This document shows, piece by piece, positions 43,871 to 55,600 of a DNA stretch of 64,000 bases. The translations under genes and the position numbers were made by a program. The number at the start of each line of letters is the position of its first letter. Positions within the stretch are counted from its first letter, which is position 1. The notes beneath the pieces are model-generated. The model was not told the DNA's origin, made no database searches, and was given only the letters and a program-made list of their open reading frames with translations. Origin of the DNA: Solen grandis (Eukaryota; Mollusca; Bivalvia; Adapedonta; Solenidae); contig CM037781.1 of the NCBI GenBank assembly GCA_021229015.1, positions 33,273,525 through 33,337,524 of the forward strand. Direction: 5' to 3'.

Positions 43871-44185
43871 AATCATCATCACCTCGCTTCTCCTCCTGGT
43901 CATAAAAAAGAGTTCTAAAACAAAATGAACTGTTTGAATTAAATAATCTTATCAAAATAAAATTTGCAACTAAAGCATGTTCACCATGCTAAAATCCTCA
44001 TACCTGTATTTAATATATATCCAATCACCATTTCCACCGACACCCAAAGCGAACTATTGGCAGAGCGACGGCAGGTACATATATTACAGTTGCACACTCA
44101 TTACTGAAATAGCAAGAAGTACTTTTAAAATTCAAACAAATGTATGATGGGATATCACATGACATTTTCAACCATTCAGAGACTA
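43870..44185. repeat. Direct repeat segment shared with 38255-38630 and 45300-45560
   Basis: All three copies contain 'aagcatgttcaccatgctaa' followed by 'aatcctc' and a 'tatatcc.a' phrase; two also share 'cacactcattactgaa' and 'atcacatgac.ttttcaa'. Each is followed by a GGGTAACC array. On the minus strand the core phrase lies between donor-like 'gaggtaagagg' and acceptor-like 'tttgcag'. Confidence 0.75.
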
Positions 44186-44880
44186 GCGGGTAACCCTGGG
44201 TCAGATCAGGGTTAAGATAAGTGTTACCCAAACACTTACAAAGAATATTTAGGTCAATTAAGGACTTAAGACTTCGGTAACCGACTTACCCGAACTTACC
44301 CAAGGATTACCGAGCTTGACCAAGGGTCAGCCAAATCCTAACCAAACTTAACCAACATAGGGTTACCTAATTGGGGAACCGAATGACGCCAACTTACCCC
44401 AGGGTTACCCAGCTTGATCAAGGGTTACCCAAGTCCTAACCAACAATAATATGGGTTGCCAAATGACTAATGACCGCTTCAATCAACTTACCCAATGCTT
44501 CTAAGTTTGATCGGGACATACCCAGCCCGGTTTTCCAACGGATATAAATAAACCTATTTTTAGTAATACGGTAACTCTTTATAACCGAGTGTTGCCAGAG
44601 TTAGGTTGACATATGGAAACAAAGAAATCTAATTTTAGTAACACGGTTACCATTTCTTTTATAAAAGAGATTACCAAAGTTCGGTTACCAAGTTGAAACA
44701 AAAAAATCTATTTTTAGTTACACGGTAACCCTTCATAACCGAGGGTAACCCAAGTTGGGTTACCTAATTGAATCAAAGATATCTATTTTTAGTAACAGGT
44801 ACCATTTTTCAGGTTACCAGGTTACCAATATTAGACAAAGGTAACTATTTTAGTAACGCGGTAACCCTTTTTAACCGAAA
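44185..44880. repeat. GGGTAACC-type array and 76-bp satellite, second module
   Basis: The same order as elsewhere: a short G-rich part, then a C-rich inverted part, then 'ttagtaacacggtaaccc' units. No gene lies between the two orientations here. Confidence 0.85.
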
Positions 44881-45300
44881 GATATTTCTTTCCTGTTTAT
44901 CATATTTATACACTTTTTATCACTTATAGCATAATATTTTTCACATTCGCTTACATTAAATAATTTTAATCATTAATTATATTCTTTTACAATCATCATC
45001 ATTAATTTGACAAGAAAGAGTCACCGGATTTCGTAATTAAAGCTTTTAATTAACTTAAACTTTCTTAAAAATAGAATCAAAACAAAAACACTTTTTTTTG
45101 TCTAAAATCTCGATGCCATTCTTTTGACATTTATACTTCTCAAAAATAGAATGATATATGAAATATAAACTAATGAGAAATAATTCAAATAGGATTTAAA
45201 TTGTAATTACTTTTCTGTTGTTTTTTTTTTCTTTTTTTCTTTCTTTTTATTATCATTTTAATGTTACGTGTTCTTTAAAAAAAAAACATATAATTTACTA
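44880..45300. other. AT-rich spacer
   Basis: No gene or clear repeat; T-rich runs near 45220-45250. Confidence 0.5.
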
Positions 45301-45559
45301 ATAACTAAAGCATGTTCACCATGCTAAAATCCTCTCACCTCTATTAATTATATATCCCATAACGATCTAACTCCTCCTCGACATGCAAAAACACAAAACA
45401 GTTAAATACGTCTTACTCCGACCAACTTCCCACACTAAATGACCAATGTAACCCAAAAATCCTTGGGTGAAACAATATGGCGGGAAAATATGACGTCACA
45501 CTGATTGACATGTGGGCGGAGCAGTGTTCAGAACTTGATGTTCTGTATCGAACATTAGT

Positions 45560-46350
45560 CTATTCCCTGGGTTAAGGTATGGGTAACCCTGGGTTAGGGG
45601 TTGGGAAAGGGTTTGGGTTTGGGTTAAAACTTGGGTAACCTTGGGGTGGGGTTTAGGGTTGGGTTAAAACTTGGGTTACCTTGGGGAAGGTTTTGGGGTT
45701 GGGTTTAAACTTTGGTAACCTTAGGGAAGGGTTTGGGTAACCCTGTGTTAGTGTTTGGGGTTGGCTTTGGTGTTGAGTGAAAACTTGGTTAACCTTAGGG
45801 AAGGGATTGCATAACGCTGGGTAAGGGTTTGGGTAACCCTGGGTAAGGGGTTTGGGGTTGGGTTAAAATGGTAACCTTGGAAGGTTTGTAACCTGGTAAG
45901 GGTTTGGGGTTGGGTTAAAACTTGGGTAACCTCGGGGAAGGGTTTGGGTAACCCTGGGTTAGGGTTTGGGGTTGTGTTAAAACTTGGGTAACCTTGGGGA
46001 AGGGTTTGGGTAACCCTGGGTAAGGGTTTTGGGTTGGGTTAAAACTTGGGTAACCTTGGGGAAGGGTTTGGGTAACCCTGGGTAAGGGTTTGGGGTTTAG
46101 TTTGGGGTTGGTTTAAAACTTGGGTAACCTTGGGGAAGGGTTTGATAACCCTGGTAAAGGGTTTGGGGTTGGGTTAAAAGTTGGGAAACCCTCGGTAAGG
46201 GTTGTGGGTTCGGGTAACCCTGCATTAAAGTTGGGTAACCCTGGTGAATGGGTTGGGGTAACCATGTGTTAGGGTTTGAGGTTTAGGTTAGCCTTGGGTC
46301 GCCCTGGATAAGTGTTTGGGGTTGGGGTAACCCTGGTTAAAAAGGGTTAG
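45560..46350. repeat. Largest GGGTAACC-type array, G-rich on plus
   Basis: About 0.8 kb of units of roughly 40-62 bp: 'gggtttgggtaaccctggg', 'taagggtttggggttgggt', 'taaaacttgggtaaccttgg'. It resembles telomere-like GGGTTA words in places but is not a telomeric array. Confidence 0.92.
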
Positions 46351-46864
46351 GTTTACTTCATCGTTTTCAAACCATTATCATCACATCAAATAAGAGAATT
46401 TTATCCGGAATTTGTCGTTTCCGAAACTTTGCAATACATGTAAAGCTAGCATATAAATGCTCCGCATATGTTGTCTTTAAAACCAAAACATACCTAACAG
46501 ACATGTTTAGGGGCGATTTTTTAAAAAGTTTTATATATATTCCTTAATACAAAATTTTTAATAACACTTGTTAAATGAGTGAATTTCGAGGGGATGTGAC
46601 AATTCACGAGTTTAATTTAGAACTTAGGTATATCTAGCTTTAGATAACTAGTCATCTTATGTGCATTGAATTTTTTAAACAAAGTCCACTGCTGCTCCTA
46701 TTAATCAATAACGACTACATTTAATGGTGTTTTTAAGTTATATTATCTTTGGTGATACTGATGTTCATGCATTATTATAAGTGTTCGTGTCTCGCAAACA
46801 ATTCGTGTATCGTTCGTCCCATATCGCAATATGTATCGTCTCTCCACTTACCTGGCGATATACA

Positions 46865-47590
46865 GCTCTAGTTTGGGTAACCCTGGGTTAACGTATGGGT
46901 AAGCCTGGGTTAGCGCTTTGGTAATCCTAGGTTAGGGTTAGGGGATAGGGTTACCCAAACACAGACCAACGTTAATATGGGTTCCCCAAGGACTAATAAC
47001 CTCGGTAACCGACTTACCAGAACTTATCCCTTGTAACCCGGCTTGATCAAGTGTAGCCATTTTCCCTACCCCTACCCCTATCCTACACTACCCTACCTAA
47101 CAAAAACATGGGTTACACAAGGACCAGTAACCGCGGTAACCGACTATTTTAACCTACCCCTGGGTAACCCAGGGTTACCCAAACAATCATCAACATTAAC
47201 ATAAGTTACCCAAGGACTTATAACTGACCCACCCAAACTGACCCCAGCGTATCCCAGCTTGACATAGGGGTACCCTTATCATAACCAACAATAATATGGG
47301 TTACCCAAGGACTAACCACCGCTTTAATAAACTTACCATAAGTGTCCCAAATGTTTCTAAGTTTGACCGAGAGATACCCAGTCCGGTAACCGAATTGAAA
47401 CAAAGATACCTGTTTTAAGTAACACGGCTACCCTTTAAAACCGAAGGTTATCAATGTATCGTTACCAAAATGAAACAACGAAATCTAAGTTTAGTAACAC
47501 GGTAAACCTTTTTAACCGAGAGGTGACCTAAGTTCGGTTACCCAGTTGAAACAAAGAAAAATATTTTCAGTAACACGGTAATGAAAATCC
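46865..47590. repeat. GGGTAACC-type arrays and 76-bp satellite, third module
   Basis: G-rich part (46865-46960), C-rich inverted part (46960-47360), then 'taacacggtaa' units. Same order as the module at 44185-44880. Confidence 0.85.
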
Positions 47591-47599
47591 AAAGAACAC

Positions 47600-48080
47600 T
47601 CATGTAATTCAACAAGTTTCTTTATTTACAAAAGAGATTTCCATCATATTACAAAAAGGGGTTCACATATTACAATTAAAAAAAAATGTTACAGGTTTTC
47701 TTAAAGTTGCCAAAAAAAAACGAATAAAAAAAGAAGTGTTCTATCATTTTTTATTAAAAAAAAAAGAGGTTTCCTGAAAGTTACCAAAATCAATAAATCA
47801 ATCCAAGAAAAAAGAAAGAAAAGAAATATATACACTGACCCTGCGTTATAATTTTCATTTAGTGTGGGAAGTTGACCGGGTAAGAAAGACGTACCTAATT
47901 GCTTTGTGATTTTGCATTGCAACCCTGGCATATCTAGCCCATGGTAACTTAAACAGTTTACAAGTTTCTTTATTAAGACAAGAGATGTCTATCATATTAT
48001 AAACAGATGTTCACAGATCACAATTACAAACAAAATGTGTCCTGTTTCCTCAAAGTAACCCCCCCCCCCCCCCCCCCCCA
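47600..48080. repeat. Two diverged copies of a 100-bp segment and a poly(C) tract
   Basis: The phrase 'caagtttctttatt.a.a..agagat' and 'tcatattata...ggttcacagat/atatta' occurs at about 47610-47690 and again at 47950-48050. A poly(C) run occupies 48059-48079. On the minus strand the first phrase gives AATAAAG, a polyadenylation-type hexamer. Confidence 0.55.
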
Positions 48081-48599
48081 AAAAAAAGAAAAAAAAATCC
48101 ATTTCGACACCCGTGTTCTTTAAACCCGTATAAAAACAAACTTGTGCAGGTTTGTCTGGTTTCATGCTGGTCGCTAATGTACTTTGTTGGTTTTCAGTGT
48201 TGCTACTCATGTTCTCTTATACCAAACTCATGTCCCAAATTTCCGAATGACTCTTATGTGATTGGAAAATTAAACACCTGGTCCACCCAAAAAAAATGGA
48301 AATTCTGGCATATATAATGAAATCTCCGCTCTTGTGAAAGAAACTTGAACATAAGTTAGCCAACCTGGCTTGATGCTTAACACATTAACTAAACATGAAA
48401 TCAGATTCAAATCGAAACACAAATAAAACCAGTAAAGAAAGCTTAAAATGACTACTTCTTATGTCTGGATATCCTACTTAATCGACAGGTAAAGATTTTC
48501 AATGTATACATGTACAGGTATATGTGGTTTCCTACAGTATTTTAATAAGGGCCTTAGACTTAAAAGATGCTTTTTTGTTGTTACCAGCTGTAAGTTACA

Positions 48600-48836
48600 A
48601 AATGAGCACTGCCTGCATGTGCCAACGTTCCCAGCTAATGTGTCGGTACAGTTGTCATCTAGCGGAAGAGGAAAAACATCTTTGTTAGTTGCAGCATTCA
48701 GAGCACGGTAATCCACGAACCACCTAACATTGCCATCTCTTTTCCTGATACTACAGCCGAAGCCCATTCGAATACGGACGGCTGAATGACTTGCAATATC
48801 TTTTGAAGCCGTGTTTCCTCTTCGGCAACAATACAT
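48600..48836 (-). pseudogene. Retroelement reverse transcriptase, first half
   Basis: The frame reads IRKRDGNVRWFVDYRALN and KDVFPLPLDDNCTDTLAGN, the fingers region of a Ty3/Gypsy RT leading up to motif A. Similarity stops just after TLAGNV, at about 48640. The catalytic part is absent here and is found, in the same orientation, starting at 37145. A frameshift precedes the start of this fragment. Confidence 0.85.
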
Positions 48837-48934
48837 GCTGGGGTTCTCCTAAACCTTACCTTGATTGGTGTGGTTTGTAAAGTATCTATTTCAGAGAAGC
48901 TTCAAATTTATCTTGGGCAAACACGTCTTTGTAA

Positions 48935-49285
48935 TCAGAGAGAATCGTTGTCTTCTTCAGTGTTACTTTGGAAAACATTAAGGTGTTCTAACTCGTTTCC
49001 ATGCTCCATAGCAACAGTCTCATCCTCAATGGCTATCTTGGACTCATTGATGTCCAGCGAGACTGTCCATTTTCTCATTAGATCTATTTCCAATAGCATT
49101 TCATCGGTTATTGGAGCCATATAGATATTTTCTTCAAAAATATGACTACCCACAACTATTTTCACTGGTCCAGCCAGGTTACCCGTCATCTGGGTATCTC
49201 TAGCTGCCATGTTGAACGTCATATCCTTGATCTTTCTTGGTTTTGGGTCAAAAGCCGCAAACAGCTCGTCTGAAATAATTATCAC
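48935..49285 (-). pseudogene. Retroelement aspartic protease-like region
   Basis: The frame includes PRKIKDMTFNMAARDTQMTG, GPVKIVVGSHIFEENIYMAP and TDEMLLEIDLMRKW, the body of a clan AA retroelement protease as in many molluscan Gypsy elements. The catalytic D-T/S-G is just upstream: the plus-strand text at about 49290 encodes VDTAAEV, where the usual Gly is Ala. Not functional as it stands. Confidence 0.65.
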
Positions 49286-49765
49286 TTCTGCAGCTGTATC
49301 AACTGCTGCTCTTATTTCCTGATCCTCAAGGGAACTTTAAACATTGAATTTGAGTTAATCACACATATGCTTTTCATTTCATCTTCCTCATAATCAGAAG
49401 TATCTAAATTATCCTCGGAAAGATGGATTGTGTCCTCCTCCCCTAGGGTCTCGTCCTTCGTTACCTATTCTGCATCCCCATTGGATGCTTCAGGTTCGAA
49501 CTCGGAAATGCTACACCTACTCAAGGAATGGACATGGTATGCTGTACTCGTTTTTTGGTCCTCTTCCACCCGTTCTTCTTGCTCACGGCGAATAAACCCA
49601 CTTTGAGAGCCAGCTTGCTACCAGCGCCGGTCTGTATTCTTCTAAATCTTGATGGCCCAAACTTCCATGGATCGGTGGATGGCCCATTATTCCTCCGACC
49701 CCCTCCTCTTTAAAATCCTCAACAACAGCATCTCTATCCACCTCCACCGCATTCACCTCCTTCTT

Positions 49766-49951
49766 CTATTCCGGACAATCTTCCTTAAGGTACCTGGTGG
49801 TCCCACACTTAAAACAACCCTTGTCCTTACCGGGAACTGGAGATGGTGATCTGGCTTTTGCCTTTTCAGGCTTGCGTTCTACGGAATGAATACGGCTATC
49901 AGTGTTGCTTTCCTGTTTTTGCTTTTTCGATTGATTCGGTGATGTACCCAA
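49766..49951 (-). pseudogene. Gag zinc knuckle with Tyr replacing His
   Basis: The frame ends in KDKGCFKCGTTRYLKEDCPE: a C-x2-C-x4-(H)-x4-C knuckle in which the His position is Tyr. The upstream part is Ser/Lys/Glu-rich (SVERKPEKAKARSPSPVPG). It is the nucleocapsid part of the retroelement gag; RNA-binding geometry would be impaired. Confidence 0.75.
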
Positions 49952-50248
49952 TTAAAGTACGTCCTCAGATGGGCCCACTTGCTTGATATCTTTTTTGAAA
50001 ACCCATTTGCCATACCTCACTCGGTAAGTGTGCTAGAACCACTTTACATGATCTAGTGCCTGTTCGACTATGCCATGTTTCTGCCATGTTTCTGGTTAAT
50101 GGCATACTGGCCTGCATCCTTGTCAGATAAGCCTTGGCAAAATTTTATGGTGGCTTTTCCACTTGATCATCTTTCAAGTCCTTAAATGCAATATGTGCCA
50201 AGAAAAAGACGCGATCTGACCAGTCTATGACTTCCTCATTCGGTTTTT

Positions 50249-51302
50249 ATACGCCGCCGGAGGCGGTCGTATATTGGCGTCATCTTCTCCGTCTGTCCGT
50301 CCGTACGTCCGTACGTCCATATCTTGTGAACGCAACTCCTCCGACATTTCTGAATGAATTTTTCAAAACATGGTCAATGTCATTACTATAATGGGTAGAT
50401 GTGCATGAAGTGGCGATTTTCCGGTTCATTGATTTTTACAAGATTTGTGTCCCTTGAAACTTAGTCTCTGTACCTGATTGATACTGCAGCCTTGTGAACG
50501 CAACTCCTCCTACATTTCTGAATGAATCTTTTCAAAACTTGTTCAATGTCATCACTATAATGGGTAGATGTGCATGAAGTGGCGATTTTCCGGTCCATTG
50601 ATTTTTACAAGATTTGTGTCCCTTGAAACTTAGTCTCTGTAGCTGATTGATATTGCAGCCTTGTGAACGCAACTCCTCCTACATTTCTGAATGAATCTTT
50701 TCAAAACTTGGTCAAGTCATTCTATAATGGGTAGATGTGCAGAAGTGGCGATTTTCCGGTCCATTGATTTTTACAAGATTTGTGTCCCTTGAAACTTAGT
50801 CTCTGTATTTTAAAATTCCTTTTTACAAGATTTGTGTCCCTTGAAACTTAGTCTCTGTAGCTGATTGATGTTTCAGCTTTGTGAATGCAATTTCTTGTAT
50901 GTTTCTGACCTATTCTTTTCAAAACTTGGGCAATGTCATTACTATACTGGGTAGATATGCACAAAGCAGGGATTTTGATTTTCATAAATATTTGCAATAG
51001 TTATGCCTTTCTAAACATGGTCTCTTGAAAACACAACCCAAGTTTCTAAACAGGTAAAAGTGCATAAAGCAGGGATTTTCTGGTACAGTGATTTTTTGCA
51101 AGAGTTATGCGGAGAAAGAAAAAAGGATTCATATTGATACTGCTATTTGACCTATTGTCATATTGGAAGCATTTTTAGGGTTCTATCTCTGCTCAGCTAA
51201 ATTAATTGGTCTTACAGACTTCATTATGAGCTTATGCTTACAGAAATGTTAAAGGCAATAATTAAAAGACCCCTCTTGGTCTTTATATTTTGTGGCGGCG
51301 TA
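50249..51302. mobile_element. 1.05-kb TIR element inserted in gag (tacgccgcc ends)
   Basis: The left end is tacgccgccggaggcgg, the right end ggcggcgta; TA lies at both edges, as for Tc1/mariner insertions. Inside are three to four tandem units of about 168 bp, starting cttgtgaacgcaactcctcc at 50323, 50491 and 50660, then decaying. No coding capacity. Gag peptides resume on both sides. Confidence 0.8.
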
Positions 51303-51837
51303 TATTGTGGCATCACTGGCACTCTTGTTGCTAAATACTAGTATACTGGAACTGGATTTGCGAAGTTTCAGATAGCTCTTATTGGCCAAACCGCTGCTCC
51401 AATTTCTTTATGGTATCGAAGTATTCCAAGTCTGGATCCTTCTCATCTAACATTGAGTAGTAGTCACTGGCTATACCTTGAGGGCAAAAGCACAGATGAG
51501 TTTTTCGTTGTTTGCCATTCCATTTTGCTCATCCGCGAAAGTATTGAATTTGGCGAAAAATTATTTCCATTTGGATAAGCCATTGTATGTAATGGACTTG
51601 CCAGTGTCGAGCAACTGCTTATCCTGTAGCCGTGGTTGTTTCCTTTCAGACTTATCGGATCGAAAGGCTGATGTGGTGAGGGACCTGTAGACCTTGGCAG
51701 TGCATGAAAAGGTTCCTTTCTGGAAAATCCTTGTATAAGTCATCCTCATATCGTGGTGGTGTATTGGGTCGATAGCAATGTGACGACTGCGGATCAAATC
51801 TTGATCTAAAACAAACGTTTTCAATCTTAAACGTCAA
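51303..51837 (-). pseudogene. Gag-like region of the retroelement
   Basis: Frames show SHCYRPNTPPRYEDDLYKDF near the start and later NTFADEQNGMANNEKLICAF, a capsid-like helix pattern (weak). Stops interrupt it. The remainder (SDRVFFLAHIAFKDLKDDQ) lies beyond the inserted element at 50246 and lower. Confidence 0.6.
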
Positions 51838-51899
51838 TCAAAAGTAAAAATAACGTGAAACTACAATATAGAATTACATTTAACAAATTGTAACATATG

Positions 51900-52490
51900 A
51901 ACGTTAACCCGAAACTTAAACTTCTAACGTAAATATTGCAGACAGGACTATCGTTAAAAGTGAAATGTTTAAGTAACAATTTCTAGACTGTAATAAGCAT
52001 TATGAAACCTCAATAAGGGAAAGAAATGAACTGGCGGATATCCCCTCCCATAGATTAATAAGCGGTAACAATTTAACGCAAATGTACGGGAACCTGTGAT
52101 GAATTTCACTTCATTCAAACTTTGTTAACCTCGTACATGATTTCATCGTGCTTTAATTTTGTTTACATGTATTATGAATGAAATTGACATTGCGGCATGA
52201 TCAGTTGTTTCTAGAAACTTCGTTTGTGACTATTTATGAGTTGGATTAGTGATTATCAAAGAGTCACGACTTAATATGTTCTTTACTAAATTATAGTGCG
52301 TCATAAGCGGATGAGAAATTATTGTTTATTGGCCTTCGTGACATGCAATGTGTTTGCTAAGACTCCAAGAAATATAAACAGTATAATTACGATATTTGCT
52401 GTATTCCTGATATTCTGAGATGATTGAAATTCCGAACAGAAAAAATACCCACACACGTTAAATTCATTGTAGCAATTAGTTATGGATATG
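51900..52490. other. Unassigned AT-rich stretch
   Basis: No gene or clear repeat seen; a 5' LTR would be expected here but was not recognised. Confidence 0.4.
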
Positions 52491-52496
52491 ATAAAA

Positions 52497-52685
52497 AATT
52501 TCCTCAGATAGGATAATGCAAGTCAGAATATTTTTTGGTTTTGATTATGTTAGAAAAATTTGGATGTGATAATTTTCCTCAGATAGGATAATGATAGAAC
52601 ATTTTCCTCAGATAGGATAATGATAGACAGAATATTTTCCTCAGATAGGATAATGTTAGCCAGATTATTTTTCTCAGGATAATGA
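52497..52685. repeat. Minisatellite, unit about 30 bp
   Basis: At least five copies of 'ttcctcagataggataatg' with variable spacers 'atagacagaatatt'. Confidence 0.85.
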
Positions 52686-52699
52686 ATTCTTTGAGGTAG

Positions 52700-55600
52700 A
52701 TATTACAAGGTCAAAAATAATTAAATTTTGAATCGCAGAAGTAATCTTGATTATCAAAATTATACATGTCCGATTTTTTCTCCGGCACTGTACTGGAAAT
52801 TAACACATGGTAAAGAACGTATTATGACATCACTTGATTACGAACGTCGTAACATGCCACCATCATATTCTGTGCATGGTTCGGTCAGTCTGATATACGA
52901 TAAAGACATACTATAATGGGCCATTGTCATAACCATAACGAAGTATATATCTTCTTTGTATAGAGTCTGCTCCACTATCAACATCCGGTTTCTAATGGCG
53001 TATGTTGTTGATGTAGTTCTTGATTTTGAATCGAGCAATCTGATTTAACGACGTGAAACTGACATCGACAGATTGTGTGAAATTGCATGCGTAGATTGTT
53101 TAAAGTATCCAAACAGAATCGCAGAAAAAATAAACCTGAAGTTGATAGTGGAACAGACTTATAAAAATCTACAAATTGTTGACATTTGGTGTCATTACTT
53201 CGTTAATGTTGTCTTCTGACAGTCATTTGTTAATCCATGTGATAATTCAATATCAGATTAATCGAACCGTGAATTAAATATAACGGTAGCATATATATGT
53301 GCAATGTTACGACACCTGTAATCAAGTCATGTTTGATTCCGTTCCTTACCATATTCAATAAACAGTACAGAGGGACAAAAAATCAAATGAAATTAGCATT
53401 TCCGTGGTCCTAATGCCTGTGGTTTAGAGCTAAGGATTTTGAGTTATCATGTAATATAGCATCTTCGAAATACCCACGGCCGATCGATAGATCATCTTTA
53501 GGCCGCTGGATGTTACGGTTGGATTTGGTCGTTTTAGAGTGTGTCAAATTACGATATTTCATTGGTCGCATCACGTTTTTAAAACCAATCATAAATGCTT
53601 TTTTTAATACATCTGCCGGACAAAGTCGTTCTGTTTTTTATTGTTTACGTGACTTTCAAACCTCCTTGCCAAACAGTGTTGCATTTTAAAAGTCGCGTTT
53701 TTAGTGGTCGATAAATTAGTCAATAACTACTGTTTTACGACGGTTTGATAGCCTATTTCCCCACGGCATGATTTCATGTAGTGAGACAGGAATAAGTCAG
53801 CCGGTGGTATTCGTCGATGTTAATATAATGTATCTTTAACGTACGGCAATATTTCTCCACTCGCTTAATGATACTTACAAGCAGCCATTAAACAAATTTA
53901 TATATCAATTACAATACCATTGCCATTTTTTTGGCTTGTTTATATAATTAAGGATTTAAATTCTGATAGTAAATTTGTGTTCATAAATCAGATATACGAT
54001 AAATTGTCAAGAAAATATATTGGTCTCAGTGTATCATTTTCGGATTATCGCCTGTCTCCCCACAATTCAAGCGCCTCCGGGAACATAACAGTGTTCTCAG
54101 ATTCCTCCCGGAGATTGGCTTAATTACGGATGGTGGCGCATGTAAGACCAAACTAATCTTTGAACAGTTTTCATTGGTAGAAATGCCTTTATCTAAGAAA
54201 AGTAACAAAATAAAATTTAAAGTATTTTTCTGGCCGAAAGAAATATCTGCACAATCGAAAAGGATATTATACTGTACGACTGAAAGATTGTTATTGTCCG
54301 ATTTAAATTATGTTTACTCCAGCAATTGTGGTGAAGTGGATGCTATAATGCTGCCATTCCACACGGACCACGAATCGCTGCGATATGATGATTTTAAGGA
54401 TTCGTAGTGGAATCGTCATAAGTTCATTAAGTTTTTTTACTGATTCGTATATATTTGTAGTGAGACTTGTTATTCTTGAACACAATGCAGACTCTTAATC
54501 CGACCTTTACTGAGTTGAGGTCTCAAGGAAAGTATAATCCTGGTCGTTGTGTATTCCCATCGACCGAATCGCTGTTTCCATATACATATTTGGCTGTTTG
54601 AATACCGTTTCAGCATTTATTATATTTTTTTGAATGCTAACATTGCGTTTATTATTTGACGGATGTTAAAATACTTTCATTGTGTACATTTTGCATTGGC
54701 GAATATTCCCAAAGACGGTCGGCAACCGAAAATAATTTCTATTGGAAAAACCGTCGCTGAATCACAATTTGTTTATTTGCTACGTCATCAATTTATGCAC
54801 TAGTGATTCGTTAACGGTGTCTAGCCCCGAAATTTCGACTTTATGCCCCGAAATGTTGACTTTTCGCCTCGCCAAACTATGTTTTTCTTTTTTTTTCCCC
54901 CTACAACCTTTCTCCCCGAAATCTACCCACACGCCATATTAGAAAATAGCCACCATAGGGCGTTGATATTTGCGGCTTCAACACTGTCGCAGAATGTCCT
55001 ATCATAATGATCACAATAGTTGCAATAATAGCATATATTTTTTTACCGCTGTATATATCCTCTCTATATTTCATATTGTGTATACAATATTGTGTCAACA
55101 CATTTAAATCTATAGTCTATCCCAAGGCAATTGGTTACTATAGGTGGTGGCTAAGTAACATGTACATTGGTAAGACCAGCTAATAAAAATAAGAATGGAA
55201 ACGCCTTCATTTTAACAACGTCACCATCTGATTGCCACTATCAAACAAGCCATTTTTTATCTTTTTGATGGGATGGTGAAGGGAGGCATTTATTTCAAAT
55301 ACACTGATTTATTATACCATTTATTCAATATAATGAGATATATACCTGTATATTATTGTAGCATGTATGCATATCGAACACGTGAAAAAAATGAACCGTT
55401 CTAATCATCATAAGGTTCTGTCCGCAAAAAATGTCAACGAACCGTATTCTTAATATCAGGAAAAAAGATCGATCGCATCCGTCTCTATAAGGATATAAAC
55501 GGTATATATGTAATTTCTCTCAAGCATTAACAATGCTTTACAATTAACCAGATTTTTAAATGGAGTCTCCTCTGTTATATGCTCAGAATTCTGCTAACGT

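Larger units (their letters stand above)
48600..51840 (-). mobile_element. Ty3/Gypsy-type retroelement, 5' portion (decayed)
   Basis: Minus-strand order: gag-like region (51840-51303 and 50246-49960), zinc knuckle (49770), protease (49285-48935), RT first half (48836-48640). Stops and frameshifts occur throughout. A 1.05-kb TA-flanked element splits gag. No 5' LTR or primer-binding site was recognised. Probably the same copy as the part at 31.1-37.1 kb. Confidence 0.8.

Noticed and set aside
45560..46350. Interstitial telomere
   Set aside because: Only scattered GGGTTAGGG words occur; the unit is a longer GGGTAACC-based repeat, not TTAGGG.
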